64,000 bases of DNA from Fibrobacter sp. UWB5 (GTDB taxonomy: Bacteria; Fibrobacterota; Fibrobacteria; Fibrobacterales; Fibrobacteraceae), in contig NZ_MWQH01000011.1 of the NCBI RefSeq assembly GCF_002210295.1, positions 29,316 to 93,315 on the forward strand, in the 5' to 3' direction. Both the position numbers and the translations under genes were made by a program. Numbering within the stretch: position 1 is the stretch's first letter; the number at the start of each line of letters is the position of its first letter. The notes beneath the pieces were generated by a model. The model was not told where the DNA came from. It was given only the letters and a program-made list of their open reading frames with translations, and searched no databases. This document shows positions 24,174 to 32,858 of this stretch, one piece after another.

Positions 24174-25261
24174 TGAAAAATAAAATCCTCCCGTACCTTT
24201 TATTCTTATCAATTAGCGTTTTCGCTAACGACACCTGCATCGAATTTTGCGGATCCTGCATGGGCAAGAGCGATTCCCCGGCCTGCGCCAAGGTAGAACT
24301 GCTTTGCAAGTGCTCCGAGATGATTTCGAGCCTTAAGGACGAAATCTCCGAAGTCCCAAGCGATACCGTTACAACCGACAGCATTCCTGCCGATACCGCT
24401 TTCGTCGATACGGTTTCTGACGACACCTTGCAAGCAGCGGATTCGACAGCGGACACAATGGTCGTCGACACCACCGCCTTGCCAGCAAAAGATTCTGTCG
24501 TTAAAGATACCGTAGTTAAAGATACCACCACTCAAGAAGCTGCTCCCGATACAAGCCTTGCAATCATTGCGCCGACAACGCCGCAACACGTGGAAGTGAA
24601 TTCCGACAAAAAGGAACGCAATTTCTATAAAGGCATTTCGCTTGGATTTGAGCAATTCCAGGAAGTATCTGTCGCCAATTACGATGTAAAAAAAGCCGAC
24701 GAAGTATTCAATCACTTGGGCCTCAACTTGGGATTTTTTATGCGTTGGTATTTCTATTCCGCCGGTTCTTTCCAGATTGGCTTAAATGGTATTTGGCATC
24801 ATGGACGCTACGCTCTTGACGGATCCAATTTTGATGCCAGATGGTATGTTCTTTACTACCACCACGACGTTTCAATTGATTACCATAACATCATGGCCGA
24901 AATCCCCTTGACAGTCAGATTCGGTCTGCCATTCAAGTATAGCCCTTATATTAGCTTGAGCGCCCATATCCGTAAACCCATTTACGCATGGGTCGAATAC
25001 GATGCAAATATCAGCTGGAGTATTGACGACGACTACTATGATCCATGGTCCTATCACTTTGGTGATTTCAACAGTTCAGATGGAGCCTATACTGCCGATG
25101 ACTGGGAATTCATAGGATTCGTTGGCGCAGGTCTTGAAATTTCGCGTCACGTATCAATCCAATGGCAAGTGGTATGCATCAACGCTGTCACCTACTCCAA
25201 CGAACACATCAACTACAGACTCGGCGAATCTTGGCGCCTTAGCCTTGACTTTGCATGGTAG
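24173..25261 (+). CDS. Exported Cys-motif protein with beta-barrel domain
   Basis: 362 residues; the ATG overlaps the previous stop (TAATG). Signal peptide MKNKILPYLLFLSISVFA. The same six-cysteine motif follows: C22-x3-C26-x2-C29-x8-C38-x6-C45-x-C47. Then comes a long Asp/Thr/Ala linker with repeats such as KDSVVKDTVVKDTTT, and from residue ~145 (GISLGFEQFQEV) an outer-membrane-type domain of amphipathic strands, ending VTYSNEHINYRLGESWRLSL. The architecture of Cys head, linker and barrel suggests a protein spanning periplasm and outer membrane. The Cys head may interact with that of its neighbour. It is 11 bp ahead of the last gene of the operon. Confidence 0.7.
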   Translation: MKNKILPYLLFLSISVFANDTCIEFCGSCMGKSDSPACAKVELLCKCSEMISSLKDEISEVPSDTVTTDSIPADTAFVDTVSDDTLQAADSTADTMVVDTTALPAKDSVVKDTVVKDTTTQEAAPDTSLAIIAPTTPQHVEVNSDKKERNFYKGISLGFEQFQEVSVANYDVKKADEVFNHLGLNLGFFMRWYFYSAGSFQIGLNGIWHHGRYALDGSNFDARWYVLYYHHDVSIDYHNIMAEIPLTVRFGLPFKYSPYISLSAHIRKPIYAWVEYDANISWSIDDDYYDPWSYHFGDFNSSDGAYTADDWEFIGFVGAGLEISRHVSIQWQVVCINAVTYSNEHINYRLGESWRLSLDFAW

Positions 25262-25272
25262 GAGAATTGAAA

Positions 25273-26175
25273 ATGAAAAAAATCTTCTTGTTTGCAATTC
25301 TTGCTCTTTTCGCCGCCTGTAGTGACGAGAACCCCTTCGATTCCATCGAAGACGATCTGGACGCCAACTACCGCGAAGCAAATAACGAAGTCGTAGAGTC
25401 TGAATATAACTCTCATCGTTCCAGCTCCAGCTACATGAGCGAATCTGAAAAATGCCAGATGGGCATCAGTTCCTATAGTGACACATATTGTTGCTCCAAT
25501 TACGGATACAAGTGCAGCTCCAGTCTGGGTGAGTACGAAAAATGCCGTTTAGGCACGAGCACAAAGAGCAATAGCTATTGCTGTTCTCAATACGGATTCC
25601 AGTGCTATAACTCCAGCAGTTCCAGCTACATGAGTGAATCCGATAAATGCCGCTTGGGCACCAGTTCCTATAGCGACAGCTATTGCTGTTCTTATTACGG
25701 ATACAGGTGCAGCTATGTTTCAAGCAGTTCATCGCGTTATACATCAAGCAGCTCTAGCGCCGTCTACTACTTGACCACCGCAAAATCGATGAAAGTCACC
25801 CTGACCTATTACAAGCAGCTTTCAAGTAACTGGGATGGTTTAGACAACGCTGGCGACCCGGAAGTTTCGTTCACGATTTACACTTACAGCGACGGCGTTT
25901 TAGGGCAAACCATCAACACCACCACCTTTATCGACAAACAAGATACTAGGCTATGGAGCGGCACCGTTACCAAATCTTATACGATTAACAAGGGGACGGA
26001 CCAGATTAAAATTTGCCCCAAAGTCATCGACGAGGACATCTCGGAACATGACAACTATTCTTCGGGAAAATGCTTTACGAAATCGAACATCGGATACCTA
26101 AAATCCACCGATGTCATGGAGCACGAAGATTACAACAGCAACTACGACCTTGAATGGGAATGGTATCTGTTGTAG
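25273..26175 (+). CDS. Lipoprotein with three hevein-like CC repeats
   Basis: 300 residues. AGGAG precedes the ATG at 25273. Signal peptide MKKIFLFAILALFAAC with lipidated Cys16. Between serine tracts lie three copies of a 21-residue module, C-x11-C-C-x6-C, at 61-81, 91-111 and 126-146. Each reads like KCRLGTSSYSDSYCCSYYG then YRC. The CCSxYG(Y/F)xC core recalls hevein/CBM18 chitin-binding modules, but one residue longer between the last cysteines and shorter overall. After another serine tract, residues ~165-300 form a beta-sandwich-like domain (TAKSMKVTLTYYKQLSSNWD). It is the last gene of the operon and overlaps the convergent glycosyltransferase gene by 34 bp at its 3' end. Confidence 0.75.
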   Translation: MKKIFLFAILALFAACSDENPFDSIEDDLDANYREANNEVVESEYNSHRSSSSYMSESEKCQMGISSYSDTYCCSNYGYKCSSSLGEYEKCRLGTSTKSNSYCCSQYGFQCYNSSSSSYMSESDKCRLGTSSYSDSYCCSYYGYRCSYVSSSSSRYTSSSSSAVYYLTTAKSMKVTLTYYKQLSSNWDGLDNAGDPEVSFTIYTYSDGVLGQTINTTTFIDKQDTRLWSGTVTKSYTINKGTDQIKICPKVIDEDISEHDNYSSGKCFTKSNIGYLKSTDVMEHEDYNSNYDLEWEWYLL

Positions 26176-27362
26176 ACCGCGATTTGACGCTCGATGATTC
26201 CGTCCCAGGTAAAGCATTCGTTGATGCGCTTCTGGGCGCCGGCGAGTAATTGCTTTATGAGTCCGGGCTCGGCGGCGAGACGCTTGTAGGCGCTTGCGAG
26301 GGCCTCGGGGTCTTTTTCGGGAACGAGGATTCCCGTTTCGCCATCAATCACGACATCGGGGATTCCGCCCACATTGCTTGCCACAATCGGGAGGCCGAGT
26401 TCCATGGCCTCGATGAGTACGACGCCGAGGCCTTCGGTGTCGCCCTTGCTGTCGACAATCGCCGGGAGCGTGAAGACGTTGGCAGTCTTGTACTCGCTTG
26501 CGAGCGCTTCGGGCGAAAGCTTGCCGGTGAAGATGATTTCGGCGGAATTCGGGGTCGCAGACTCCGAAGCCAACTTCTTCAATTCATCCGTTAAATCGCC
26601 GACGCCGACGATTCGGATTTCGAACTGGTCGCGGGGCAGGTACTTGGCCGCTTCGATCAGGTAGCGAATGCCCTTGCGTTCAATGTGGCGCCCGACAAAA
26701 AGAATCTTGAACTTACCGTTTATTGCATGCGGTTCGGCGTTCCCCGTCCCCGTCTCCAAAGTTGTTCCATAGGGGCTCCACTCGACATCGACATTGCGGA
26801 GGGCCTTGATTTTGCTGGCGGTAAAACTTGAATTTGCGAATACGGCTTGTGCCTGGCCGATTGCAAATTTAAGGAGCGGCTTGACCCATTTCTTTTTGCG
26901 GATGAGCAGGAGTTCAGCCCCATGGAAATTCAGCACCAGCGGGATTTTGAACAACTTAGCGGCACCGAGCGCAATGTAGGCGTGCGGGAACGGCCAATGC
27001 GCATGGATGATGTCGGGCTTGAACTTGCGGCAGATTTTAATGCACTTGAAGAACCCGCTGATGATGTAAGGAATCGCCAAAAGCTGCAACCAGGGCTTGT
27101 TCGCCATCTTGCTGGGAGCGCCTTCTTCGTGGGTCAAGAATTCCCAGCTTGCAGGTGCGTAACGGAATCGGTTGACCTTCACGCCATCGATTTCGTGGCT
27201 CTTCAGACCCTTGTATGCAGGCGCCAAAACCTGGATATCGAGGCCCGCCTTTTTGAGGTGCGCAATCGAGGCTCGCAGCCAGGGGACTTCGGCGTCTTCG
27301 TGAAAGCGCGGGTAAACCGAACCGATGACTAAAACTTTTTGAACGCCGGATTGTTCTGCCAT
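26142..27362 (-). CDS. Glycosyltransferase family 4
   Basis: 406 residues, GT-B fold. The start at 27362 (MAEQSGVQKVLVIGSVYPRF) is 2 bp past the upstream stop. The N-terminal domain has DIIHAHWPFPHAYIALGAAK. The C-terminal donor domain has FKILFVGRHIERKGIRYLIE, the retaining-GT signature E-x7-E in the stretch MELGLPIVASNVGGIPDVV, and GETGILVPEKDPEALASAYK. It transfers a sugar from a nucleotide donor, most likely for exopolysaccharide, LPS or capsule; the acceptor cannot be told. It forms a pair with the GGDEF-like gene upstream. Confidence 0.9.
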   Translation of the reverse strand: MAEQSGVQKVLVIGSVYPRFHEDAEVPWLRASIAHLKKAGLDIQVLAPAYKGLKSHEIDGVKVNRFRYAPASWEFLTHEEGAPSKMANKPWLQLLAIPYIISGFFKCIKICRKFKPDIIHAHWPFPHAYIALGAAKLFKIPLVLNFHGAELLLIRKKKWVKPLLKFAIGQAQAVFANSSFTASKIKALRNVDVEWSPYGTTLETGTGNAEPHAINGKFKILFVGRHIERKGIRYLIEAAKYLPRDQFEIRIVGVGDLTDELKKLASESATPNSAEIIFTGKLSPEALASEYKTANVFTLPAIVDSKGDTEGLGVVLIEAMELGLPIVASNVGGIPDVVIDGETGILVPEKDPEALASAYKRLAAEPGLIKQLLAGAQKRINECFTWDGIIERQIAVYNRYHSHSRS

Positions 27363-27364
27363 AA

Positions 27365-27817
27365 CTACACAGCCGCCGGCGTGGGCACGTTCTGAATGCA
27401 AGCCGGGTAAAGGATCGGCTTGACAACTTTGTCCAAAATAGCCTTGATTTTCCCGTTATTGTCGGCATCGGCCTTCTGTTCGATGCGGCCCTTCACGCGC
27501 AGCCAGCCATCGAGTTTAGAATCGAGCAAAAGCATGCCGATTCCCGATTCATGTTCCAGGAACCCGACAATGTCGCTTCCGCGGCTGCCACTGCTCAATA
27601 CGGCAAAAATGGAATTCCAGAACTGGGCGTATTCGCTTTCGTCGGGCAGTTCCTTTTTCAGAGTTTCAAAATCGAATTCCAGATATACAAACGAGCTGTT
27701 ATCCTCGTCACTGCGGATAATTTCTTCTTGACAACGTCTTTCAAAGATCTCTTCGGTATAAATCGAGATACTATACTTGTGTTTTCGTATCAAATTATAG
27801 AGCAGCTCTTTCATCAT
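27365..27817 (-). CDS. Small protein resembling a degenerate GGDEF domain
   Basis: 150 residues, cytoplasmic. The order SSFVYLEFDFETLKKELPDE, FWNSIFAVLSSGSRGSDIVG, FLEHESGIGMLLLDSKLDGW and LRVKGRIEQK follows the core of diguanylate cyclases, where RGSDxVxRLGGDEFxxLLP would be expected. The GGDEF signature is replaced by LEHESG, so it cannot be a normal cyclase; it could bind c-di-GMP or GTP, or be purely structural. The assignment is by pattern only. Directly upstream of, and probably co-transcribed with, the glycosyltransferase, which would suit regulation of polysaccharide synthesis. Confidence 0.5.
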   Translation of the reverse strand: MMKELLYNLIRKHKYSISIYTEEIFERRCQEEIIRSDEDNSSFVYLEFDFETLKKELPDESEYAQFWNSIFAVLSSGSRGSDIVGFLEHESGIGMLLLDSKLDGWLRVKGRIEQKADADNNGKIKAILDKVVKPILYPACIQNVPTPAAV

Positions 27818-27845
27818 CCACCCAAATTTAGGCTATTTTTACGAC

Positions 27846-29723
27846 ATGCAGCGATTGTTAAAATTGAAAAAAGTGCTCAAGAACAGCATTTTGGCGACCT
27901 CCGTCGAAAATTTCAAGGGAATCAGGTCCGGAACCGCAAAATACCGCCACCTGACCGAAGACGAAATCCAGATTCTTGAAAAGAACGGTAACCGCTCCGA
28001 ATCTTGGGACAAGGTCATGGTCGAAGCCGACTTCGACCCGAACCGTATTATCCGTTCGTCGTTCATGGGCGAAGTCTACCTGCCCAAATTCTTCGGAACG
28101 CTTTTATTGCCGGGCGACGTGTCGTTCCCCACAGGCATTTACGACAGCCTTGTACACAATTGCTTTATCGAAAACGCGCTGGTCCACAAGGTGGCCATGC
28201 TCAGCAACATTCTAGTGCGCAGCAGCGCCGTGGTGCAGAACGTGGGCTCGATTATCAGTAGCGGAAAAATCAGCTACATGATCGGAAACTCCATGCACGT
28301 GGGTAACGAAATGGGCGGCCGCAAAGTCGCCGTGTTCCCCGAAATTACCATGGAACTGGTCGAAGCGCAGCTGTTCCACAAGCCGGACCCCGAAGTCGCA
28401 GCAGCCTTCGACGAACAGCTCAAGGCCTACCGCGAAGAGACTGCACTCCCGTTCGGCGTAGTCGGCAAGGGTGCCGTCGTCTGCAACACCAACATCATTC
28501 GTAACAGCTGGATCGGTGCCCACGCACGCATCGAGGGCGCCGAAAAAATCCGCAATTCCGTGGTGCTTTCTTCGCTCGAAGAACCGAGCCACGTTTACGA
28601 TTCCGTGATTCTCGAAAATTCGAACGTGCAAAAGTCGGTCACCATTCACACCGGTGCCGAAGTTCAAGGCTCCGTGCTCATGAGCCGCACGACGGTCGCC
28701 TGCAAGGCCATCGTCAAGTCTTCGATTATTGCACCCTGCTGCCATATCGAAGAAGGCGAAGTCAACAGCTCTTATGTGGGCCCCATGACCCAAATGCACC
28801 ACCACTCGCTCTTGATTGCAGCCCTCTGGCCCGAAGGCTGCGGGAACCTCGGCTATGGCGCAAACGTGGGCAGCAACCACACCGGCCGTATGCCCGACCA
28901 AGAAGTCATGCCCGGCCAGGGAATGTTCTTTGGCCTCGGCGTGAACATCAAGTTCCCCGCGAACTACCGCGAATCGCCTTTCACCCTGATTGCAACCGGA
29001 CTCACCACGCTCCCGCAGCGCGTGAAGTTCCCGTTCTCGCTGATTCGCCCGGGCGACCCGCAACTCGTGGGAGTGGCACCGCGCCTGAACGAAATCGTGC
29101 CGGGCTGGAATTACGCCCGCAACGCCTACGCACTCGATCGTAACCTTTACAAGTATTCGCTGCGCGGCAAGGGCATTGTGCCCGCCACCTTCTACAGCAT
29201 CTTTAGCCCCGATACCGTGCGCTACGTTTACGACGCTTACCAGCGCCTGCAAGTAAATGCCATTCGCGACATTTACACCAAGGAACACATCGACGGCCTC
29301 GGCGAAAACTTTATGCGCGAACGCATTCGCCAGCAGGCGATCAAGACGTACCAGGAATACATGGAACGTTACGCGCTCGAACAGATTATCACTCTAGTCG
29401 TAAACGACCAGAACCTGCAAGCGCAACCCGTAAAGGAAATGCGCCGCATGGCCACCAACGACGCGAACAAGGACGTGATGCGCATCGTGAGCTTGCCCGA
29501 AACGTTCGACGAATTGCTCAAGCGTTACCGCCAGCTCGAAAAGGACTGGTACGAACGCGTGACGCACGGACTCGACAAGGACAACGAACGCGGCCGCCAG
29601 ATTTTTGACGACTACGACAACGCGCACCCGATCGACAAGGGTTTCACCGAATGGGAAAAATCCCGCGTCGAAGAAAAGTTGCGCCGCCTGAATTCTATTG
29701 CCAAAACGAACAAGCCCGAATAG
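27846..29723 (+). CDS. DUF4954 family protein with left-handed beta-helix
   Basis: 625 residues, no signal peptide. Residues ~70-330 show hexapeptide-like repeats (VAMLSNILVRSSAVVQNVGS, IIRNSWIGAHARIEGAEKIR, VTIHTGAEVQGSVLM), the left-handed beta-helix of sugar nucleotidyl- and acyltransferases. MIGNSMHVGNEMGGRK, MHHHSLLIAALWPEG, GANVGSNHTGRMPDQE and PANYRESPFTLIATG are conserved blocks of DUF4954. The C-terminal ~150 residues are helical. The biochemical role of the family is unknown. It is known mainly from Bacteroidota, Fibrobacterota and Spirochaetes. It starts divergent from the GGDEF-like gene and is followed 5 bp later by a metallopeptidase-like gene. Confidence 0.85.
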   Translation: MQRLLKLKKVLKNSILATSVENFKGIRSGTAKYRHLTEDEIQILEKNGNRSESWDKVMVEADFDPNRIIRSSFMGEVYLPKFFGTLLLPGDVSFPTGIYDSLVHNCFIENALVHKVAMLSNILVRSSAVVQNVGSIISSGKISYMIGNSMHVGNEMGGRKVAVFPEITMELVEAQLFHKPDPEVAAAFDEQLKAYREETALPFGVVGKGAVVCNTNIIRNSWIGAHARIEGAEKIRNSVVLSSLEEPSHVYDSVILENSNVQKSVTIHTGAEVQGSVLMSRTTVACKAIVKSSIIAPCCHIEEGEVNSSYVGPMTQMHHHSLLIAALWPEGCGNLGYGANVGSNHTGRMPDQEVMPGQGMFFGLGVNIKFPANYRESPFTLIATGLTTLPQRVKFPFSLIRPGDPQLVGVAPRLNEIVPGWNYARNAYALDRNLYKYSLRGKGIVPATFYSIFSPDTVRYVYDAYQRLQVNAIRDIYTKEHIDGLGENFMRERIRQQAIKTYQEYMERYALEQIITLVVNDQNLQAQPVKEMRRMATNDANKDVMRIVSLPETFDELLKRYRQLEKDWYERVTHGLDKDNERGRQIFDDYDNAHPIDKGFTEWEKSRVEEKLRRLNSIAKTNKPE

Positions 29724-29728
29724 CTCTG

Positions 29729-30307
29729 ATGAGTTCTGCCACGCTGATACTCGCCTTATTGCTTGCCATTGAATTCGTGGCACGCCTCGTGCTTGAAATC
29801 CGCGAACGCAGGCTGACGCAAATGCGCGGCGGCATCTTTGCCGTACTGCGCCTGATTCCGCTATTGAACGACATCGTGCCGCTGCCTGAAAACCGCAAGG
29901 AGCCTGCCGAAAACGAATTCGTGAAAAAGCACGAAGAAGGCCATGCGAGCCTGCGTCACGGCATTTTGCGGAACCTCGCGAAAATCGCCCTGTTGCTGTT
30001 GGCCGTGTGGCTATTCGCCTTCTTGCTTGCAAGCCACGGCATGTCGCTTGTGGAATCGGTTTTGTGGTTACACCTGGCCGCAATCCCATTCCGCATTCTA
30101 TTCCATTTATATTGCTGGCACCAGGAATATGAAGCCGACCGCTACGCCTTCGAAAAACTCGGCAAAAAAGTCGCCAAGGCGGCCATGCGAAACCTCGCCG
30201 AAAGCGAAATCCCGTACACAAAATTGTTCGCAGTCATTTACCGCGAACACCCGACTGTCGCCATTCGCAGTCAAAAAATTTTGAACAAAGAAATTAAAGC
30301 CGCTTAA
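29729..30307 (+). CDS. Membrane-bound M48-like metallopeptidase
   Basis: 192 residues, starting 5 bp after the DUF4954 stop. Hydrophobic segments: MSSATLILALLLAIEFVARL at the N-terminus, LAKIALLLLAVWLFAFLLAS, and one around WLHLAAIPFRILFHLYCW. The zinc motif HEEGH (HExxH) lies in KKHEEGHASLRHG, and HQEYEADRYAFEKLG supplies the downstream glutamate typical of M48 (ExEAD). This is the HtpX/Ste24 pattern in a very short protein, well below the usual ~290 residues. It may be a minimal protease or a regulator that lost activity, though the zinc ligands appear complete. Co-transcribed with the DUF4954 gene. Confidence 0.65.
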   Translation: MSSATLILALLLAIEFVARLVLEIRERRLTQMRGGIFAVLRLIPLLNDIVPLPENRKEPAENEFVKKHEEGHASLRHGILRNLAKIALLLLAVWLFAFLLASHGMSLVESVLWLHLAAIPFRILFHLYCWHQEYEADRYAFEKLGKKVAKAAMRNLAESEIPYTKLFAVIYREHPTVAIRSQKILNKEIKAA

Positions 30308-30317
30308 TCAAAACGGC

Positions 30318-31661
30318 TTAAATCACGCGCGGGCGGCGACCCAATGCGAGAATCACGGCATTCACCACGAACGCGGCAATCATCAAGATATCCCCGGTAT
30401 GCGAGCCAAGCGAACCCGGTAACGCCGGACACAGTTTACCCGCGAGCGCCAAGATTCCGCCCGCCACAATGGCGGCCCCCACAAACTTGGGCTTAGCCTT
30501 AAGGCCCAAAAGTCCCCACAGAATCGGCACCGTAAACGCACCCGCATAAACCGCAAGCGCCAAAAGCAAGGTGCCGATGATATCGGTAAATACAAGCGCC
30601 AGAATCAAGGCAAGCAATCCGTTCATCAAGATCACCACGCGGGCCTGGAGCAGCGAAGGCTTGCTGCACAACCCGTTAATGATAATGGAACTGCTCAACA
30701 GCGTGGTATCGGCACTGCTCAGCACCACGCTCAAAAGCGCAAGCGCAAATATCGGCAAAAGCGCTGGCGGCAATACCGCATTGGCAATCGCCGTAATGCG
30801 GGCGCCCTGCACGCCTGCGAGGCTCACGCCGTAAACCGCCAGGAACCCGATTACGAATGCAACGGGAATCAAGACGCACGCCGCCATACCGATCGCCTTC
30901 TTGGCAGTTGCTGCATCTTTCGCGCAAAACATGCGGCTGTAAATGTCGGGGCCCGCCGTGTACGTGGTGCCGTAAGTGAGAATCAAAAGGAACAAGTCGA
31001 GCGGCGTGAAATTCGTATTGAACGGGAACTTGGGCGCCACACTCGTCGTGGCGCTTGCCACCACACTGCCTAACTCGCCGCCGCCAAACTTCGCAAAGCC
31101 CGCAAGCAACAAGAGTCCCGCGATAATCAGGCATGCCTGCATAAAGTCGGTGCGCAAAATCGAAACCTGGCCGCCCGCAAGCGTGTAACCCGTAAACACC
31201 GCCGCCGACACAATCGCCGCCGTGGTATAACCCATCGAGGTAAACGTCATCAGGAGCTTGGCCGACGCAATAATCTGGGCAGCCACAATGCCCGTCCACG
31301 CCACCGGAATCACGAAAGAAGCGACCAGACGCGGGCCCTTGCCGTACAAGTTTTCAACCAAGTCCGGCAAAGCGTATTTGCCATGGCTGTAGGCACGCCC
31401 CGCAAACGGAATCAGCGCCAGCAGGCCAAGCGCACCCACTAGCATGAACCAGCTCGCGGCCCCGCCGAGTTTTGCGCCGCTATCGACGGCGCCAATCACG
31501 GCCGACCCGCCAAGAATCGTCGCCACGAGGCTACCGGCTACCGCCTTCGCCGACGCCCCTTTGCGCGCCACGAAAAAATCGGGAATGTCCTTTACGCGCC
31601 GCGCACTGCGCACCGCAATCGCAATCAAAAACACCAAGTAGATAATTAAGGCAATATTCAT
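30318..31661 (-). CDS. Sodium:solute symporter family transporter
   Basis: 447 residues with about 13 hydrophobic segments, standard for SSS (LeuT-fold) carriers. Recognisable are DFFVARKGASAKAVAGSLVA followed by TILGGSAVIGAVDSG (the TM1/TM2 region), YALPDLVENLYGKG, GYTLAGGQVSILRTDFMQA and LALLSVVLSSADTTLLSSS, the conserved ALLSVxLSSADTxLLS signature. It imports an organic solute with Na+; the substrate cannot be inferred. Starts at 31661 and 31673 are both possible. A palindromic repeat sits immediately upstream. It converges with the M48-like gene, stops 10 bp apart. Confidence 0.9.
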   Translation of the reverse strand: MNIALIIYLVFLIAIAVRSARRVKDIPDFFVARKGASAKAVAGSLVATILGGSAVIGAVDSGAKLGGAASWFMLVGALGLLALIPFAGRAYSHGKYALPDLVENLYGKGPRLVASFVIPVAWTGIVAAQIIASAKLLMTFTSMGYTTAAIVSAAVFTGYTLAGGQVSILRTDFMQACLIIAGLLLLAGFAKFGGGELGSVVASATTSVAPKFPFNTNFTPLDLFLLILTYGTTYTAGPDIYSRMFCAKDAATAKKAIGMAACVLIPVAFVIGFLAVYGVSLAGVQGARITAIANAVLPPALLPIFALALLSVVLSSADTTLLSSSIIINGLCSKPSLLQARVVILMNGLLALILALVFTDIIGTLLLALAVYAGAFTVPILWGLLGLKAKPKFVGAAIVAGGILALAGKLCPALPGSLGSHTGDILMIAAFVVNAVILALGRRPRVI

Positions 31662-31675
31662 GTTTTCTGTCATGC

Positions 31676-31757
31676 CCGCAACAGCGGGCATCTCCATTTT
31701 TAAAATTTAAAAAAAGGCTAAAGATTGCTTCGCCCCTTTCAGGGACTCGCAATGACG
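31676..31757. repeat. Intergenic palindromic repeats
   Basis: GCCCGCAACAGCGGGC (31676-31691) is a perfect 6-bp stem. After an AT-rich stretch, 31723-31757 carries GATTGCTTCGC...GCAATGACG, the reverse-complement relative of the element inside the gene at 14879-16066. It fills the 101-bp gap between two minus-strand genes. Confidence 0.65.
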
Positions 31758-31762
31758 TGAAT

Positions 31763-32773
31763 CTAGAATTTCCGGCTCATGACAAACATGACCGTGCGCA
31801 AGTCCCATTCGCTCCCCACCTGCTTTTGCAGCAATTCTTCGGTGGTCGGGTAGCGGCGATTTTCGAACTTGCGGTCGCGCGAGACAGACGCCATGAGCAT
31901 GCCGTTCCATTTTTCGCTTACCTTAATCGAGGCCATCGGAGTTATACTCACCGTTATGAAACCCGGATTGTAATCCTTGTAAGCCTTGTCAAAATCATAT
32001 TCGTGCTTGAAGCCGCTCGCATTTACCGAAAGCATCGCCATGGGCACGCGCTCGAACGGCATCATGTAAATGAGCGTACCGCCGTACTTGTACTTGAATC
32101 CGTTCACCATGTTTTCGTTGCCGGCCTTCCACACCTCTTTATCGTCTGCACCTGTATACGCAGAATACTTGAGTTCCGCCGTTCCCTTCAGAATAATCTT
32201 GGTCCAGTCGCTCTTGGGCAAGAACGCGAGCAGCGGAATCGTGAGCGCCGTATGGTAACGCATGCCATATGCGTACTGCGTAAACATGGCATCTTGCCGG
32301 TAGTTCCTTTTTTCAGTATCGTACACGCCCATGAATGTCGCGGTTTCGCCATAGTTCAGCGCCGTCCCCGTATTTGCTTCGGCGCCAAGTTCCAGCAAGT
32401 GCATCAATTCAATTGCGGCATCCAGTTTTAGGCCAACCCCGGCAAAGTTCACATCGCCTGCCGCCAGGCCCTTAAAGCTCAGCAGTTTGCCGAAATCCTG
32501 TTGCACCTTAAAATGGTACGTGTACGCGGGCACCGCAAACGCGAAGAATGGCCAGTTGTGCAAGGTCTCTGAATTCCTGAGCGAATTATGCGGCAACAAC
32601 AAAGCGGCAATCGAAAACACGCCCTCGCGCGAAGTCTTGAGCCCAGTGCTATCGGCCACGGCAACGGAATCTTTCTTGACTGCCGAGCTGTCGGCGGTTT
32701 CGGCGGCAACGGCGAACGCGGCGCCAAACAGCACCATTACGAACACCAGCTTGCAAATTTTTCGCCAAGACAT
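31763..32773 (-). CDS. Exported protein, probable outer-membrane beta-barrel
   Basis: 336 residues from the ATG at 32773. Signal peptide MSWRKICKLVFVMVLFGAAF ends in AVAAE. A short Asp/Ser/Val spacer (DSSAVKKDSVAVADST) is followed by about 270 residues of alternating strands (NWPFFAFAVPAYTYHFKVQQ, WTKIILKGTAELKYSAYTG), ending DLRTVMFVMSRKF with the C-terminal Phe required for barrel assembly. No family recognised. The frame extends 25 codons further upstream, but that part would overlap the divergent promoter. Separated from the symporter gene by the palindromic repeat. Confidence 0.65.
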   Translation of the reverse strand: MSWRKICKLVFVMVLFGAAFAVAAETADSSAVKKDSVAVADSTGLKTSREGVFSIAALLLPHNSLRNSETLHNWPFFAFAVPAYTYHFKVQQDFGKLLSFKGLAAGDVNFAGVGLKLDAAIELMHLLELGAEANTGTALNYGETATFMGVYDTEKRNYRQDAMFTQYAYGMRYHTALTIPLLAFLPKSDWTKIILKGTAELKYSAYTGADDKEVWKAGNENMVNGFKYKYGGTLIYMMPFERVPMAMLSVNASGFKHEYDFDKAYKDYNPGFITVSITPMASIKVSEKWNGMLMASVSRDRKFENRRYPTTEELLQKQVGSEWDLRTVMFVMSRKF

Positions 32774-32858
32774 AAGCCTTGGGGAATATAGATAAACATC
32801 CCGCCCAAGTTGCCCCGCATACCCCAAAATTTGTATATTCTTGAGCACAGAGGTTTAT

